A stretch of DNA of 29,849 nucleotides from the IMG/VR virus record IMGVR_UViG_3300014839_000031, positions 1 through 29,849 of that record; one strand, 5' to 3'. The notes under the pieces were generated by a model that had not been told where the DNA came from, made no database searches, and worked only from the letters and a program-made list of their open reading frames with translations. Origin of the DNA: a virus. Positions 5,603 through 12,905 of this stretch are shown piece by piece. Position 1 is the stretch's first letter. The number at the start of each line of letters is the position of its first letter. The position numbers and the translations under genes are program-made.

Positions 5603-7156
5603 GTGCAACAAGTAGTCGCTTGGAAGCCGCTTGGTACCGTTGCTGTGCAAGGCAGTGACGGTGCTTGGCGTCTGCAAATCAAGCGTGTGACAGGCCAACT
5701 GCTGGCCATTCAGTGCCAGTGCAACCACGTCTTCTTCCACGGTGCGCGCGGGCGAGGCTCGACCGAAGCGCAGTTGATGGCGTATCGTCGCTACGTCGGC
5801 GCAGGCTACGGCTCGCACTGGCGCGGCGTTGTGTTTGATCGCGAGTACAAGAACCTTGACGACTTGATAGCGAAGTCTCACCGCTTGTTCAACGGACGCG
5901 GCGACGGCGCGGAGTTTCTTGCAAGCCGTAGTGACTACAAATGGCGCTGGCCTACTGGCGAAGAACTGATGATTCGCCAAATCAAGAAGGAATCTGACTA
6001 CTGGCTGTATCACGGCCAAGAGTTTCCGTTTATCGGATGGAATGAGCTTCCAAAATATCCGACGCCTTCACTGTACGACGCAATGGGAAGCTGCAACCGT
6101 AGCGGCTTTACGTCAGCAGAGCACTACGCGTGCACAGGCTTGATTCTGCCTTCAATTCCGTTGCACACGTTTGCAACAGGCAACCCGTTTGGTCCTGGCC
6201 ATACTTGGGTGAAGAAGCGCTTTATTGATGCCGCGCCTGCGGGCAAAATCACGTACACGACAACGCTAGTCTTCAATCCGCAGACGCAACAGCGCGAGCC
6301 CGTTACGACGTCGCAGGTTGCGATCTTCGGTAGTTGGCGTGAGAATGAGCATCTAGATCCGCAGTACGTCGCCGGGCTCGAGCGCATGACTGACAAGGAT
6401 AAGCAAAAGGCTTGGCGCGACGGCAACTGGAATATCCTCAGCGGCGGCTCCTACGCTGTCGGTGATTTGTGGAAACCGTCTGTCCATGTGCGCCCGCGCT
6501 TCCGTGTTCCCGTCGGCTGTCGCGTGTTTCGCGCGCTCGATTGGGGCACTACTAAACCGTTTTCTGTCGGTTGGTGGATGCGCGCAAACGGTGAAGACAT
6601 CAAATTGCTTGACGGCTCTACTTGGTGCCCGCAGCCGGGATCGCTTGTGCGCATTGCCGAATGGTATGGTAGTGAAGATGTAGGAACCAACATCGGCTTG
6701 CGCATGACAGGCGGTGCAGCCGGGCGCGGGATTGCAGAGCGTGAAGCGGCGCTATTAGCAAATGGTTGGATCTCCGCGCCAGTGTGGGCCGGTCCCGCTG
6801 ACAACAACATTTTTAGCACAGGTGACAATCTAGCCGCTGACTCAATTGCGAAGCAAATGGAAGTGGAAGGCGTCACCTGGACACGCGCCAACAAGTCGCC
6901 GGGCTCGCGCAAGCTCGGCCTTGACCTGATCCGCACGCGTCTAGAGAATTCTTTGCGGGGTGAGGGGCCAAGCCTGTACTATACCGACAACTGCCGCGCG
7001 GCGATTGCGCTTAACCCAACACTTCCGCGCGACGAAGAAAAGACCGACGAAGTAGATAAAGAATGCGAAGATCACATGCACGACGAAGAACGCTATATGG
7101 TGCTTGATAGCGGCGATTCTGCGGCGACTTCAATCAACATCCAATTTGCGAGGTAG
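5603..7156 (+). CDS. terL: Terminase large subunit with atypical Walker motifs
   Basis: The 517-aa protein is the packaging motor ATPase/nuclease. The ATPase half has a Walker A position GARGRGST at 47-54, where the usual GKT lysine is Ser53, and a Walker B-like FPFIGWNEL at 141-149 with Asn147 where Asp is common and Glu148 kept. A conserved NRS block follows near 170. The nuclease half has D313 in LDWGTTKPF, GPADNN in the middle and the late EDHMHDEERY with D490 and D494, the RNase H-type metal set. The start is GTG 5603, 11 bases after GGAGG. It lies directly before the portal gene. The assignment is secure; how it binds ATP without the lysine is the open question. Confidence 0.92.
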   Translation: MQQVVAWKPLGTVAVQGSDGAWRLQIKRVTGQLLAIQCQCNHVFFHGARGRGSTEAQLMAYRRYVGAGYGSHWRGVVFDREYKNLDDLIAKSHRLFNGRGDGAEFLASRSDYKWRWPTGEELMIRQIKKESDYWLYHGQEFPFIGWNELPKYPTPSLYDAMGSCNRSGFTSAEHYACTGLILPSIPLHTFATGNPFGPGHTWVKKRFIDAAPAGKITYTTTLVFNPQTQQREPVTTSQVAIFGSWRENEHLDPQYVAGLERMTDKDKQKAWRDGNWNILSGGSYAVGDLWKPSVHVRPRFRVPVGCRVFRALDWGTTKPFSVGWWMRANGEDIKLLDGSTWCPQPGSLVRIAEWYGSEDVGTNIGLRMTGGAAGRGIAEREAALLANGWISAPVWAGPADNNIFSTGDNLAADSIAKQMEVEGVTWTRANKSPGSRKLGLDLIRTRLENSLRGEGPSLYYTDNCRAAIALNPTLPRDEEKTDEVDKECEDHMHDEERYMVLDSGDSAATSINIQFAR

Positions 7157-7160
7157 ACTG

Positions 7161-8684
7161 ATGGCAACAGCCCCGATTGTGCAGAATCCAGATCAGCCGA
7201 CGCCTAATGTCGCGTATGTGTTGCCAGAAGTGCAGGCGAAGGCGCCGCAGTGGCAAATAATCCGTGACTGTATTGCAGGGCAGGACGCTATCAAGGCGGC
7301 GACAACTACCTATCTGCCGATGCCGAACGCTGACGACCAAAGCGAGCAAAATCGCGCACGGTATGTTTCCTATTTGGAGCGCGCTGTTTTTTACGGTGTG
7401 ACAGGGCGCACGCACAAGGGCCTAGTAAGCCTCGCTTTTGCCGAGGAGCCTACAGTTGAGCTTGCACCGCAGTTGCAGGGCTTGCTCACAAATGTTGATG
7501 GCGCGGGTATCAGCCTTGAACAGCAGGCACGTGCAACGCTCGGCGAAGTTGCAGCGACAGGGCGCTGCGGTCTGCTGGTTGACTATCCGCCTGTAGTTAC
7601 GCCCGTTAGTAAAGCGCAATTGGCTACATTCGGATTGCAGCCAACAATCAGAAGCTATCAGCCGCAAGACATCATCAATTGGCGCGTCGCTTTTATCGGC
7701 GGCTTGCGTGTGCTCACGCTTGTTGTTTTGCAAGAGGCTGTTGCTGTTCCAACAGATCCTTTTATCTCGCAGATTGTGAAGCAGTGGCGCGTGCTTCGCT
7801 TGGTTCCCAATGAAGCGGGCGTGTTTCGCTACGTCGTGACTGTTTACCAGATGCCCACAAATGCAAGCCAGATGGGATACACGGCAATTACTGCGCTCGA
7901 ACAGTATGAACCTCTGGACTTTCAAGGTCGACCGTGGTCATTCATTCCATTTCAAGCGCTCGGTGCCGAGAACAACGAAATTACAATTGATCCCGCGCCA
8001 CTGTTGGATCTTGCTAACATAAATATTGCGCACTATCGCAATAGTGCCGACTACGAAGAATCAGTATTTATGTGTGGACAGTCAACGCCAACACTTACCG
8101 GCATGACAAAGGATTGGTGGGAAAACGTACTGAACAAGACTGTGCGGCTCGGATCGCGATCTGCTGTGGCGTTGCCTGTCGGCGCTGCTTTGCAACTCAT
8201 ACAGGCGGCGCCTAACGGACTCGTGCGCGAGGCGATGCAGGACAAAGAAAGGCAGATGGTTGCACTCGGTGCGCGACTCATTCAGACGAACACCGTACAG
8301 CGCACAGCAACCGAGGCAAAGATTGAGTCTGCAAGTGAGCTATCAGTGCTTAGCACTTGCGCGAACAACGTGGCCGCAGGCTACACGAAGGCGCTACAAT
8401 GGGCAGGCATGTTTGCAGGCACAAAGCAGGAAAGCACGTTCACGATGCATCCCAACGCGGATCTTGATAGCCTGTCTATCGAAGAACGCGCGCAACTCAT
8501 GGCTGAATTGCAAGACGGAGGTATCTCGTGGACCGAGTATCGCGAGCATTTGCACGCATCGGGCGTTGCCACGCAAGATGATGCCAAAGCGAAGGCAGAG
8601 ATCGCAGCGGACAAGCCGAAGCCGCCTGTTGCGCCGCCTGTTCCACCGCAAGTTACCGATTCCATCATAGGCAAAGTGAAGTAA
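7161..8684 (+). CDS. Portal protein (DUF4055 type)
   Basis: I choose ATG 7161, just after the terminase stop, giving 507 aa; an in-frame ATG at 7104 lies inside the terminase gene. The N-terminal region (SYLERAVFYGVTGRTHKGL near 75-93, NVDGAGISLEQQA, GRCGLLVDYPP) and the late block with KERQMVALGARLI match the DUF4055 portal family. Twelve copies should form the DNA gate at one capsid vertex and bind the terminase and neck. The C-terminus is proline-rich (PKPPVAPPVPPQ). The next gene, the scaffold, follows after a strong Shine-Dalgarno. Order terminase-portal-scaffold-capsid is standard. Confidence 0.88.
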   Translation: MATAPIVQNPDQPTPNVAYVLPEVQAKAPQWQIIRDCIAGQDAIKAATTTYLPMPNADDQSEQNRARYVSYLERAVFYGVTGRTHKGLVSLAFAEEPTVELAPQLQGLLTNVDGAGISLEQQARATLGEVAATGRCGLLVDYPPVVTPVSKAQLATFGLQPTIRSYQPQDIINWRVAFIGGLRVLTLVVLQEAVAVPTDPFISQIVKQWRVLRLVPNEAGVFRYVVTVYQMPTNASQMGYTAITALEQYEPLDFQGRPWSFIPFQALGAENNEITIDPAPLLDLANINIAHYRNSADYEESVFMCGQSTPTLTGMTKDWWENVLNKTVRLGSRSAVALPVGAALQLIQAAPNGLVREAMQDKERQMVALGARLIQTNTVQRTATEAKIESASELSVLSTCANNVAAGYTKALQWAGMFAGTKQESTFTMHPNADLDSLSIEERAQLMAELQDGGISWTEYREHLHASGVATQDDAKAKAEIAADKPKPPVAPPVPPQVTDSIIGKVK

Positions 8685-8703
8685 ACCGAAGGAGGCTCCC
8701 ATC

Positions 8704-9435
8704 ATGAAAGCAATTGTAGACAAGATCGAAGACGTGGCAGAAGGCTTGCGCGGCGAGTACGTTGCAGGCGAAGGCGGCAAGTTCTACCTCAAGATCGAAG
8801 GGCTTGAAGCAGGCAGCGGCAGCAAACACCCTGCTGTAACTGAGTTGCTAAATGCAAAGCAACACAGCAACACTGAACTGCAAACAGTCAAGCAAGAGTT
8901 GCAAGACGCAAAGAAGGCAACCAAGGATGCGCAGGATGCACTGCACGCGCGCTTGAGTGGCAAGGTCGACAAAACCGATCTCGAGGCGCTTGAAAAGAGT
9001 TGGGGGCAGCGCCTTGCCGATGCGCAAAAAGCGCACGGCACAGAAAAAATGGCGCTTGAGTCGAGCTTGAAAGACGTACTTGTCACGCGCGAAGCTCTTG
9101 CGATGGCTTCGCGGATTGCAGTGGAAGGCTCTGCACCACTTTTGGCCAAGTCGATTGGCGAGCGCCTTTCAGCGGAGATCACAAGCGAAGGCAAGGCAAT
9201 TACTCGTGTTTTAGGTGTTGATGGCAAGCCGTCTGCGGCTTCAATTGCAGACCTGGAAAAAGAAATAGTTGCAACGCCTATGTATCATCCGCTATTGTTA
9301 GGATCGAAGGCGTCCGGAAGCGGTGCTTCGGGAAGCCAGGGCGCTAGCGGTGCTAGCAACGGTGGCACGGTCAATTGGATGAACGGCAATCCGACCGAGC
9401 TTGCAGCAACAGCCGCAAAACAGTTTGCGCCCTAG
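8704..9435 (+). CDS. Capsid scaffolding protein
   Basis: The 243-aa protein is highly charged with long helix-forming, coiled-coil-like stretches at about 45-145 (QELQDAKKATKDAQDALHAR and following), then a helical region and a Gly/Ser/Ala linker at about 200-222 before a short C-terminal helix. This composition and its place between portal and major capsid genes identify a scaffold, which would organise procapsid assembly and leave before or during packaging. The ATG is preceded by AAGGAGG at about 8689-8695. No serine protease motif is visible, so I do not call a protease fusion. A terminator-like hairpin follows the gene. Confidence 0.8.
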   Translation: MKAIVDKIEDVAEGLRGEYVAGEGGKFYLKIEGLEAGSGSKHPAVTELLNAKQHSNTELQTVKQELQDAKKATKDAQDALHARLSGKVDKTDLEALEKSWGQRLADAQKAHGTEKMALESSLKDVLVTREALAMASRIAVEGSAPLLAKSIGERLSAEITSEGKAITRVLGVDGKPSAASIADLEKEIVATPMYHPLLLGSKASGSGASGSQGASGASNGGTVNWMNGNPTELAATAAKQFAP

Positions 9436-9456
9436 AAGGTAACGCACCGACAGCGG

Positions 9457-9495
9457 AAGCCTCCTGGGCATTACACCACGCTCAGGAGGTTTTTT
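9457..9495 (+). terminator. Rho-independent terminator whose 3' arm is the capsid RBS
   Basis: CCTCCTGGGC at 9460-9469 pairs with GCTCAGGAGG at 9480-9489 (10 bp, one G-U wobble) around a 10-nt loop, and TTTTTT follows at 9490-9495. AAG at 9457-9459 can extend the stem with the Ts. The 3' arm contains AGGAGG, the Shine-Dalgarno of the major capsid gene that starts at 9497. It would act as a partial terminator, an RBS lock, or both. Confidence 0.8.
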
Positions 9496-9496
9496 C

Positions 9497-10465
9497 ATGC
9501 CCGCATCGAATCTCACGAACCTGCAAGTTTTCCAGCGCACGCTGGAAACTGTCAACACGCAGATCATCGCACAGTATGTGAACGCGTTCAATGCTGCCAG
9601 CCGTGGCGGTATCGTTCTGCGTGGCGGGAACAATCCCGGCGACTACAACCGCGAGACGCTGTACAACCTGCTGGATGCTGTGCAGTTGCGCGACATCAAC
9701 GTCGACGACGATCAGACGTCCATTGCGCTTGCTCGCAGCGTGATCGGCGGCGTCAAGGTCGGCTACGGCACCAAGCCGATCCGCATGGACGAAGCGCTGC
9801 AAAACTGGATCGGGCGCGCACCTGGCGAGGCTGGCGTTGTCACTGCTCAGCAGCTTGCGCCCGCCTTCTTGGCGCAGAAGTTGAACGTGTCCATTGGGGC
9901 AGCCGTCGCAGCACTCGGCACGATTGGCGCGACTGTCGTCAATGACATTTTGGCCGCTACGATGTCGCTGCCTGCGCTTGTGGACACTGCCGGTTTGTTC
10001 GGCGACCGCGCGCAGGCTGTCACTTGTTGGGTCATGCACAGCCATGTGCATACGCAACTTGTGAAGGCGAATCTTGCGCAGGCTGCGGCGTTCCTCTTCA
10101 CGTTCGGCACCGTCAACATCGGGCAGGATGTTTCCGGGCGCACGTTCGTTGTCACGGACTCGCCCGATCTGATCGCCGAGGACGGCGACTACTTCACGCT
10201 GGGCCTCGTGCCAGGCGGCATCGTGATCGAGGAGAACCCTGGTTTCCGCACGAACATGGACACCCGCAACGGCGGGACGAGCATCCGCGACACGTGGCAG
10301 GCGGAAGGCACTTTCAACTTGACGTTGAAGGGGCTCAAGTGGGACGAAGCCAACGGTGGCCCGTCGCCTCTGTCGGACGCGCTGATCATGGGGACCAACT
10401 GGGATCAGATCGTCACGTCCATCAAAGACGGCATGGGTGTGATGGTTCGTTCGGCTGCGGCCTAA
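9497..10465 (+). CDS. Major capsid protein
   Basis: The 322-aa protein sits right after portal and scaffold and has features of an HK97-fold major capsid protein of the DUF4055-portal phages: an N-terminal helix, a central alanine-rich core (IGAAVAALGTIGATVVNDIL near 135-155) and a C-terminal block with an F-R-T-N-M-D-T-R-N-G-G-T-S segment. Its codon use is noticeably richer in G+C at third positions than its neighbours, as expected for a very highly expressed protein. The RBS is AGGAGG inside the upstream hairpin, 7 bases from ATG 9497. The family assignment rests mainly on context and composition. Confidence 0.85.
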   Translation: MPASNLTNLQVFQRTLETVNTQIIAQYVNAFNAASRGGIVLRGGNNPGDYNRETLYNLLDAVQLRDINVDDDQTSIALARSVIGGVKVGYGTKPIRMDEALQNWIGRAPGEAGVVTAQQLAPAFLAQKLNVSIGAAVAALGTIGATVVNDILAATMSLPALVDTAGLFGDRAQAVTCWVMHSHVHTQLVKANLAQAAAFLFTFGTVNIGQDVSGRTFVVTDSPDLIAEDGDYFTLGLVPGGIVIEENPGFRTNMDTRNGGTSIRDTWQAEGTFNLTLKGLKWDEANGGPSPLSDALIMGTNWDQIVTSIKDGMGVMVRSAAA

Positions 10466-10475
10466 CAGCGACCTT

Positions 10476-10512
10476 GCAAGCTGGCGCTGCTAACTAAGTG
10501 GTGCCAGTTTGC
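10476..10512 (+). terminator. Hairpin after the capsid gene
   Basis: GCAAGCTGGC at 10476-10485 pairs with GCCAGTTTGC at 10503-10512 (10 bp with one G-U) around a 17-nt loop, 10 bases after the capsid stop. Only a short, mixed T-containing tract follows (TTGTTTCC), so termination would be weak. It could also protect the capsid mRNA 3' end. Confidence 0.5.
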
Positions 10513-10558
10513 AGCTTGTTTCCACAATTTCACCAACCATTTGCAAAAGGCTTTTACC

Positions 10559-10906
10559 ATGAAACTTCGATTTGGATTTGCAACGATTCTCGCTTGTTTG
10601 CTTGCTTTCACGTTCGGCGTTGGTGTCGCACACGCCGCAAAGAAGATCCTGTATTTCACTGCCGGACCTGTGCCGACCACGACCGAGAAGGCGGCAATCG
10701 CCAAGCTGAACGCGCAGGCCGCCGCGCCCTACGTGGTGCGCGTGCGCAACAGCATCGAGGCTAGAAATCGCGCGCGTGAGGCGACGGACTATGTTGCGGG
10801 CGCGGCAATCCCACCAAATTACCGCGACGGCGGCGTTGACAGCGGCTCATCGATTTACACCGTGTACAATCCCAGCAGTCCGATCAAGCCTGACGCTTTC
10901 AACTAA
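10559..10906 (+). CDS. Signal-peptide-bearing small head-region protein
   Basis: I choose ATG 10559, since the signal peptide begins there and AAAAGG lies 6-10 bases before; an upstream in-frame TTG at 10541 is less likely. The 115-aa product has a clear Sec signal (residues 1-26: KLR, hydrophobic core, A-H-A cleavage site). The mature part contains F-T-A-G-P-V-P-T and, later, V-A-G-A-A-I-P-P-N-Y-R, a pattern shared with the next gene's product, which lacks a signal peptide. The two look like paralogues. Export of a protein encoded between the capsid and connector genes is unusual. Function is unknown. Confidence 0.7.
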   Translation: MKLRFGFATILACLLAFTFGVGVAHAAKKILYFTAGPVPTTTEKAAIAKLNAQAAAPYVVRVRNSIEARNRAREATDYVAGAAIPPNYRDGGVDSGSSIYTVYNPSSPIKPDAFN

Positions 10907-10948
10907 CAAGCGCAACCGGCGATCATAACAAACAGAAGAGGCCCGATC

Positions 10949-11188
10949 ATGCAGAAAGCAGAACAATCCCGAAATATCTTCTTCGCCGCAGGAGCAATCC
11001 CGACGAAGGAAGAGCTCGCACAAGCGAAGGCGCTCGGAATGACCGCATTTCGCAACGCCAAGAAGCACGGCGCGCTGCCCGTGGGCGAATGCACGCTGGC
11101 GGGCGCTGTGCCTGAGCGCTACCGCAAACTGCCCAACGTCAAGCTCGTTTCGGCGCCTGAACAGCCTGCGCAGCCGAGCAAGAAGTAA
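10949..11188 (+). CDS. Small head-region protein, cytoplasmic paralogue
   Basis: The 79-aa protein reads IFFAAGAIPT near its N-terminus and LAGAVPERYR near residue 58, matching the spacing of the corresponding blocks in the preceding exported protein. It has no signal sequence. GAGG lies about 8 bases before ATG 10949. Its place between the capsid gene and the connector genes suggests a head-decoration or head-completion role; that is inference. The C-terminus is proline- and lysine-rich. Confidence 0.65.
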   Translation: MQKAEQSRNIFFAAGAIPTKEELAQAKALGMTAFRNAKKHGALPVGECTLAGAVPERYRKLPNVKLVSAPEQPAQPSKK

Positions 11189-11199
11189 CAGGAGGATTT

Positions 11200-11275
11200 G
11201 CGCGTGTCACTGACGGTAGAAGATGGAAGCCTCCCAAACGGAGCGAATAGCTACGTTTCCGTCAGTGACACGCGC
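11200..11275 (+). promoter_or_regulatory. Perfect 17-bp inverted repeat over a start codon
   Basis: GCGCGTGTCACTGACGG at 11200-11216 is the exact reverse complement of 11259-11275, separated by 42 bases. The 5' arm contains the GTG start codon at 11204 of the next gene and the 3' arm lies in its coding sequence. In mRNA the stem would bury the start codon while leaving the AGGAGG site (11190-11195) free. The sequence is directly visible; a regulatory role is inferred. Confidence 0.75.
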
Positions 11276-11713
11276 GCTTTTGCAGTTGCGCGTGGTATTA
11301 CGCTGCCCGCGCTTACTGGCGATGTCGAAGTGCTGCTGACTAAGGCGCTCGACTATATCGAAGGACTACGCGCGGAGTTTCAAGGCAGCAAGTTGTCCGT
11401 CGCGCAGTCGCTACAATGGCCGCGCAGTGGCGTCACCGTTGACGGTTTCCCCGTGGCCACGAACGCGATCCCGGACGTGCTGCCGAAGGCGCAGGCGCAA
11501 CTTGCTTGCGACGCCTACACGCTCGGGACACTGACACCAATTGGCGACGGACGTGTCGTCATTGAGTCGCGTGTAGAAGGCGCCGTTGATACGAAGTGGG
11601 CGGATCACGGCGACAACAATCCACAGCCGCAGTTGACAGCCGCGCGCAAGCTGCTTGCGCCGCTGTTGCTTGGCGGTGAGTCGATGGGCTTTGGTATTGC
11701 GGTGCGCGTATGA
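11204..11713 (+). CDS. Head-tail connector, DnaT-like family
   Basis: The 169-aa protein begins SLTVEDGSLPNGANSYVSV and continues with LQWPRSGVTVDGFPV and IPDVLPKAQAQLA, the typical blocks of a phage family annotated as DnaT-like ssDNA-binding protein but found in structural modules in the adaptor position. I infer a head-tail adaptor under the portal. GTG 11204 is chosen because AGGAGG ends 8 bases before it; the TTG at 11198 would be only 2 bases away. A perfect 17-bp inverted repeat covers this start. Its stop overlaps the next ATG. Confidence 0.75.
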   Translation: MSLTVEDGSLPNGANSYVSVSDTRAFAVARGITLPALTGDVEVLLTKALDYIEGLRAEFQGSKLSVAQSLQWPRSGVTVDGFPVATNAIPDVLPKAQAQLACDAYTLGTLTPIGDGRVVIESRVEGAVDTKWADHGDNNPQPQLTAARKLLAPLLLGGESMGFGIAVRV

Positions 11714-12090
11714 ACTACGCCGAAATGGCAACGCGCGCGCAAGGCCAGCTAAAGGATGCGGGGCGCGCGATCACGATCAATCGCTACGCGGCTTCGCGCA
11801 ATAGTAGCACAGGCGAAATCACAAAAGGCGATCCTGTGCTAACAGCTTCGCCTTACGCGGTGGAGTTGCCCGCTGCGAAGGGTTTGCAAATGTTTGAGGC
11901 GCAAATCAAAGCGGAGTCGCTTGTCATACAGCAACTGCGCTTCTTTGTGCTTGAAGCTGTGGGGCAGACATTTGCACCGATGCCGCAAGACGAAGCCGTG
12001 ATTGACAGCGCAGTATGGCCGATCAAAGGCGTCAACGGTTACACGCCCGCAACTGTTGCGCTTACCTATAACATCATGGTGGCAAAGTGA
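11710..12090 (+). CDS. Neck / head-closure protein
   Basis: The 126-aa protein starts on the stop of the connector gene and its stop overlaps the next start, so it is one of four tightly coupled neck genes. It is rich in beta-type segments in its C-terminal half (QTFAPMPQDEAVIDSAVWPI), as in head-closure proteins of siphoviruses. No motif settles the family; assignment rests on gene order between the adaptor and the HK97 gp10-like protein. It is likely to seal the portal channel after packaging. Confidence 0.6.
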   Translation: MNYAEMATRAQGQLKDAGRAITINRYAASRNSSTGEITKGDPVLTASPYAVELPAAKGLQMFEAQIKAESLVIQQLRFFVLEAVGQTFAPMPQDEAVIDSAVWPIKGVNGYTPATVALTYNIMVAK

Positions 12091-12491
12091 GTTTCGCGCT
12101 CGACATAGAGAAGTTTGCCGACGAGGCAATCGCAGCCGTCGAAAACACGCGGCGGATCTTCATTGGCAATCTGTGCCTGCGAATCATTGACAGAACGCCT
12201 GTACTCAGCGGCCACCTCAAAGGCAACTGGCAGCCAAGCGTCGGCGCGGCTGAATACGACGAGGTAGCGCGCGCATCGAAAGACGGCGCTTTCGTCAAGA
12301 AGCTGTCCCTTGACGTGCTGGCGACGTTGAAAGGCGACGAGACGTTTTACTTCAGCAACAACGCGCCTTATGTGCTTGTCATTGAGTACGAAGGTCACAG
12401 CAGCGTAAAAGCGCCTGACGGTATGGTGCGCGTGAGCATGGCCGAGGTTGGCCAGTTGATCAACCAAGCGGTGCGCGACGGGGGCTTGTGA
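12087..12491 (+). CDS. Tail completion protein, HK97 gp10-like
   Basis: The 134-aa product shows the hallmark blocks of the HK97 gp10-like family: an N-terminal helix, R-T-P-V-L-S-G-H-L-K-G-N-W, and F-S-N-N-A-P-Y-V-L-V-I-E-Y-E-G-H-S followed by A-P-D-G-M-V-R-V. It would help join head and tail at the neck. The GTG at 12087 overlaps the upstream stop, and the TGA overlaps the GTG start of the tail terminator gene. Length is usual for the family. Confidence 0.82.
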   Translation: MSFALDIEKFADEAIAAVENTRRIFIGNLCLRIIDRTPVLSGHLKGNWQPSVGAAEYDEVARASKDGAFVKKLSLDVLATLKGDETFYFSNNAPYVLVIEYEGHSSVKAPDGMVRVSMAEVGQLINQAVRDGGL

Positions 12492-12895
12492 GCTACGCAG
12501 CGGCACAACTCGCACTTGAAGTGCAGCTTGCAACTCCGCTTGCCGCGTGGCTTGTGCAGTGGCCGAATGGTCCCGCAATCAAGCCTGATGGCGCACCCTA
12601 CGCAGAAGTGTTCCACTTGCCTGCAAGCACGTTTGTGGACACGCTTGGACAGCACGGACGCGACGTCACGCCTGGAATCACGCAAATTGATTTGTATTTT
12701 GCGCTCGAAACAGGCAACAATGCGGCGGCGGCAGCCGTCGATACTTTTCGCGCGTCTTTTGTTGCGGGTACGTGGCTGATCAACAATGAACAAGCGGTGC
12801 TTGTTCGCTCTTGCGGGCCTGGACCGTCGCGCAAAGATGGCAGCTATTTCAAATCAATAATCACAATCGAATGGGAAGCGCGGATCACGCGCTGA
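12488..12895 (+). CDS. Tail terminator protein
   Basis: The 135-aa protein is in the position of the tail terminator, between the gp10-like and tail tube genes. Its pattern, with an early TPLAAWLVQWPN, a central beta segment with D-V-T-P-G-I-T-Q-I-D-L-Y-F, and a late Y-F-K-S-I-I-T-I-E-W, fits the DUF4128-like terminator fold of alternating strands and one helix. It would cap the finished tail tube. The start GTG 12488 overlaps the upstream stop. Confidence 0.7.
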   Translation: MSYAAAQLALEVQLATPLAAWLVQWPNGPAIKPDGAPYAEVFHLPASTFVDTLGQHGRDVTPGITQIDLYFALETGNNAAAAAVDTFRASFVAGTWLINNEQAVLVRSCGPGPSRKDGSYFKSIITIEWEARITR

Positions 12896-12905
12896 AAGGA
12901 TCACA

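Noticed and set aside
9497-10465. 10024-10497 out-of-frame reading in the capsid gene (157 aa, His/Arg-rich)
   Set aside because: It results from the high third-position G+C of the capsid gene; no start site of its own.
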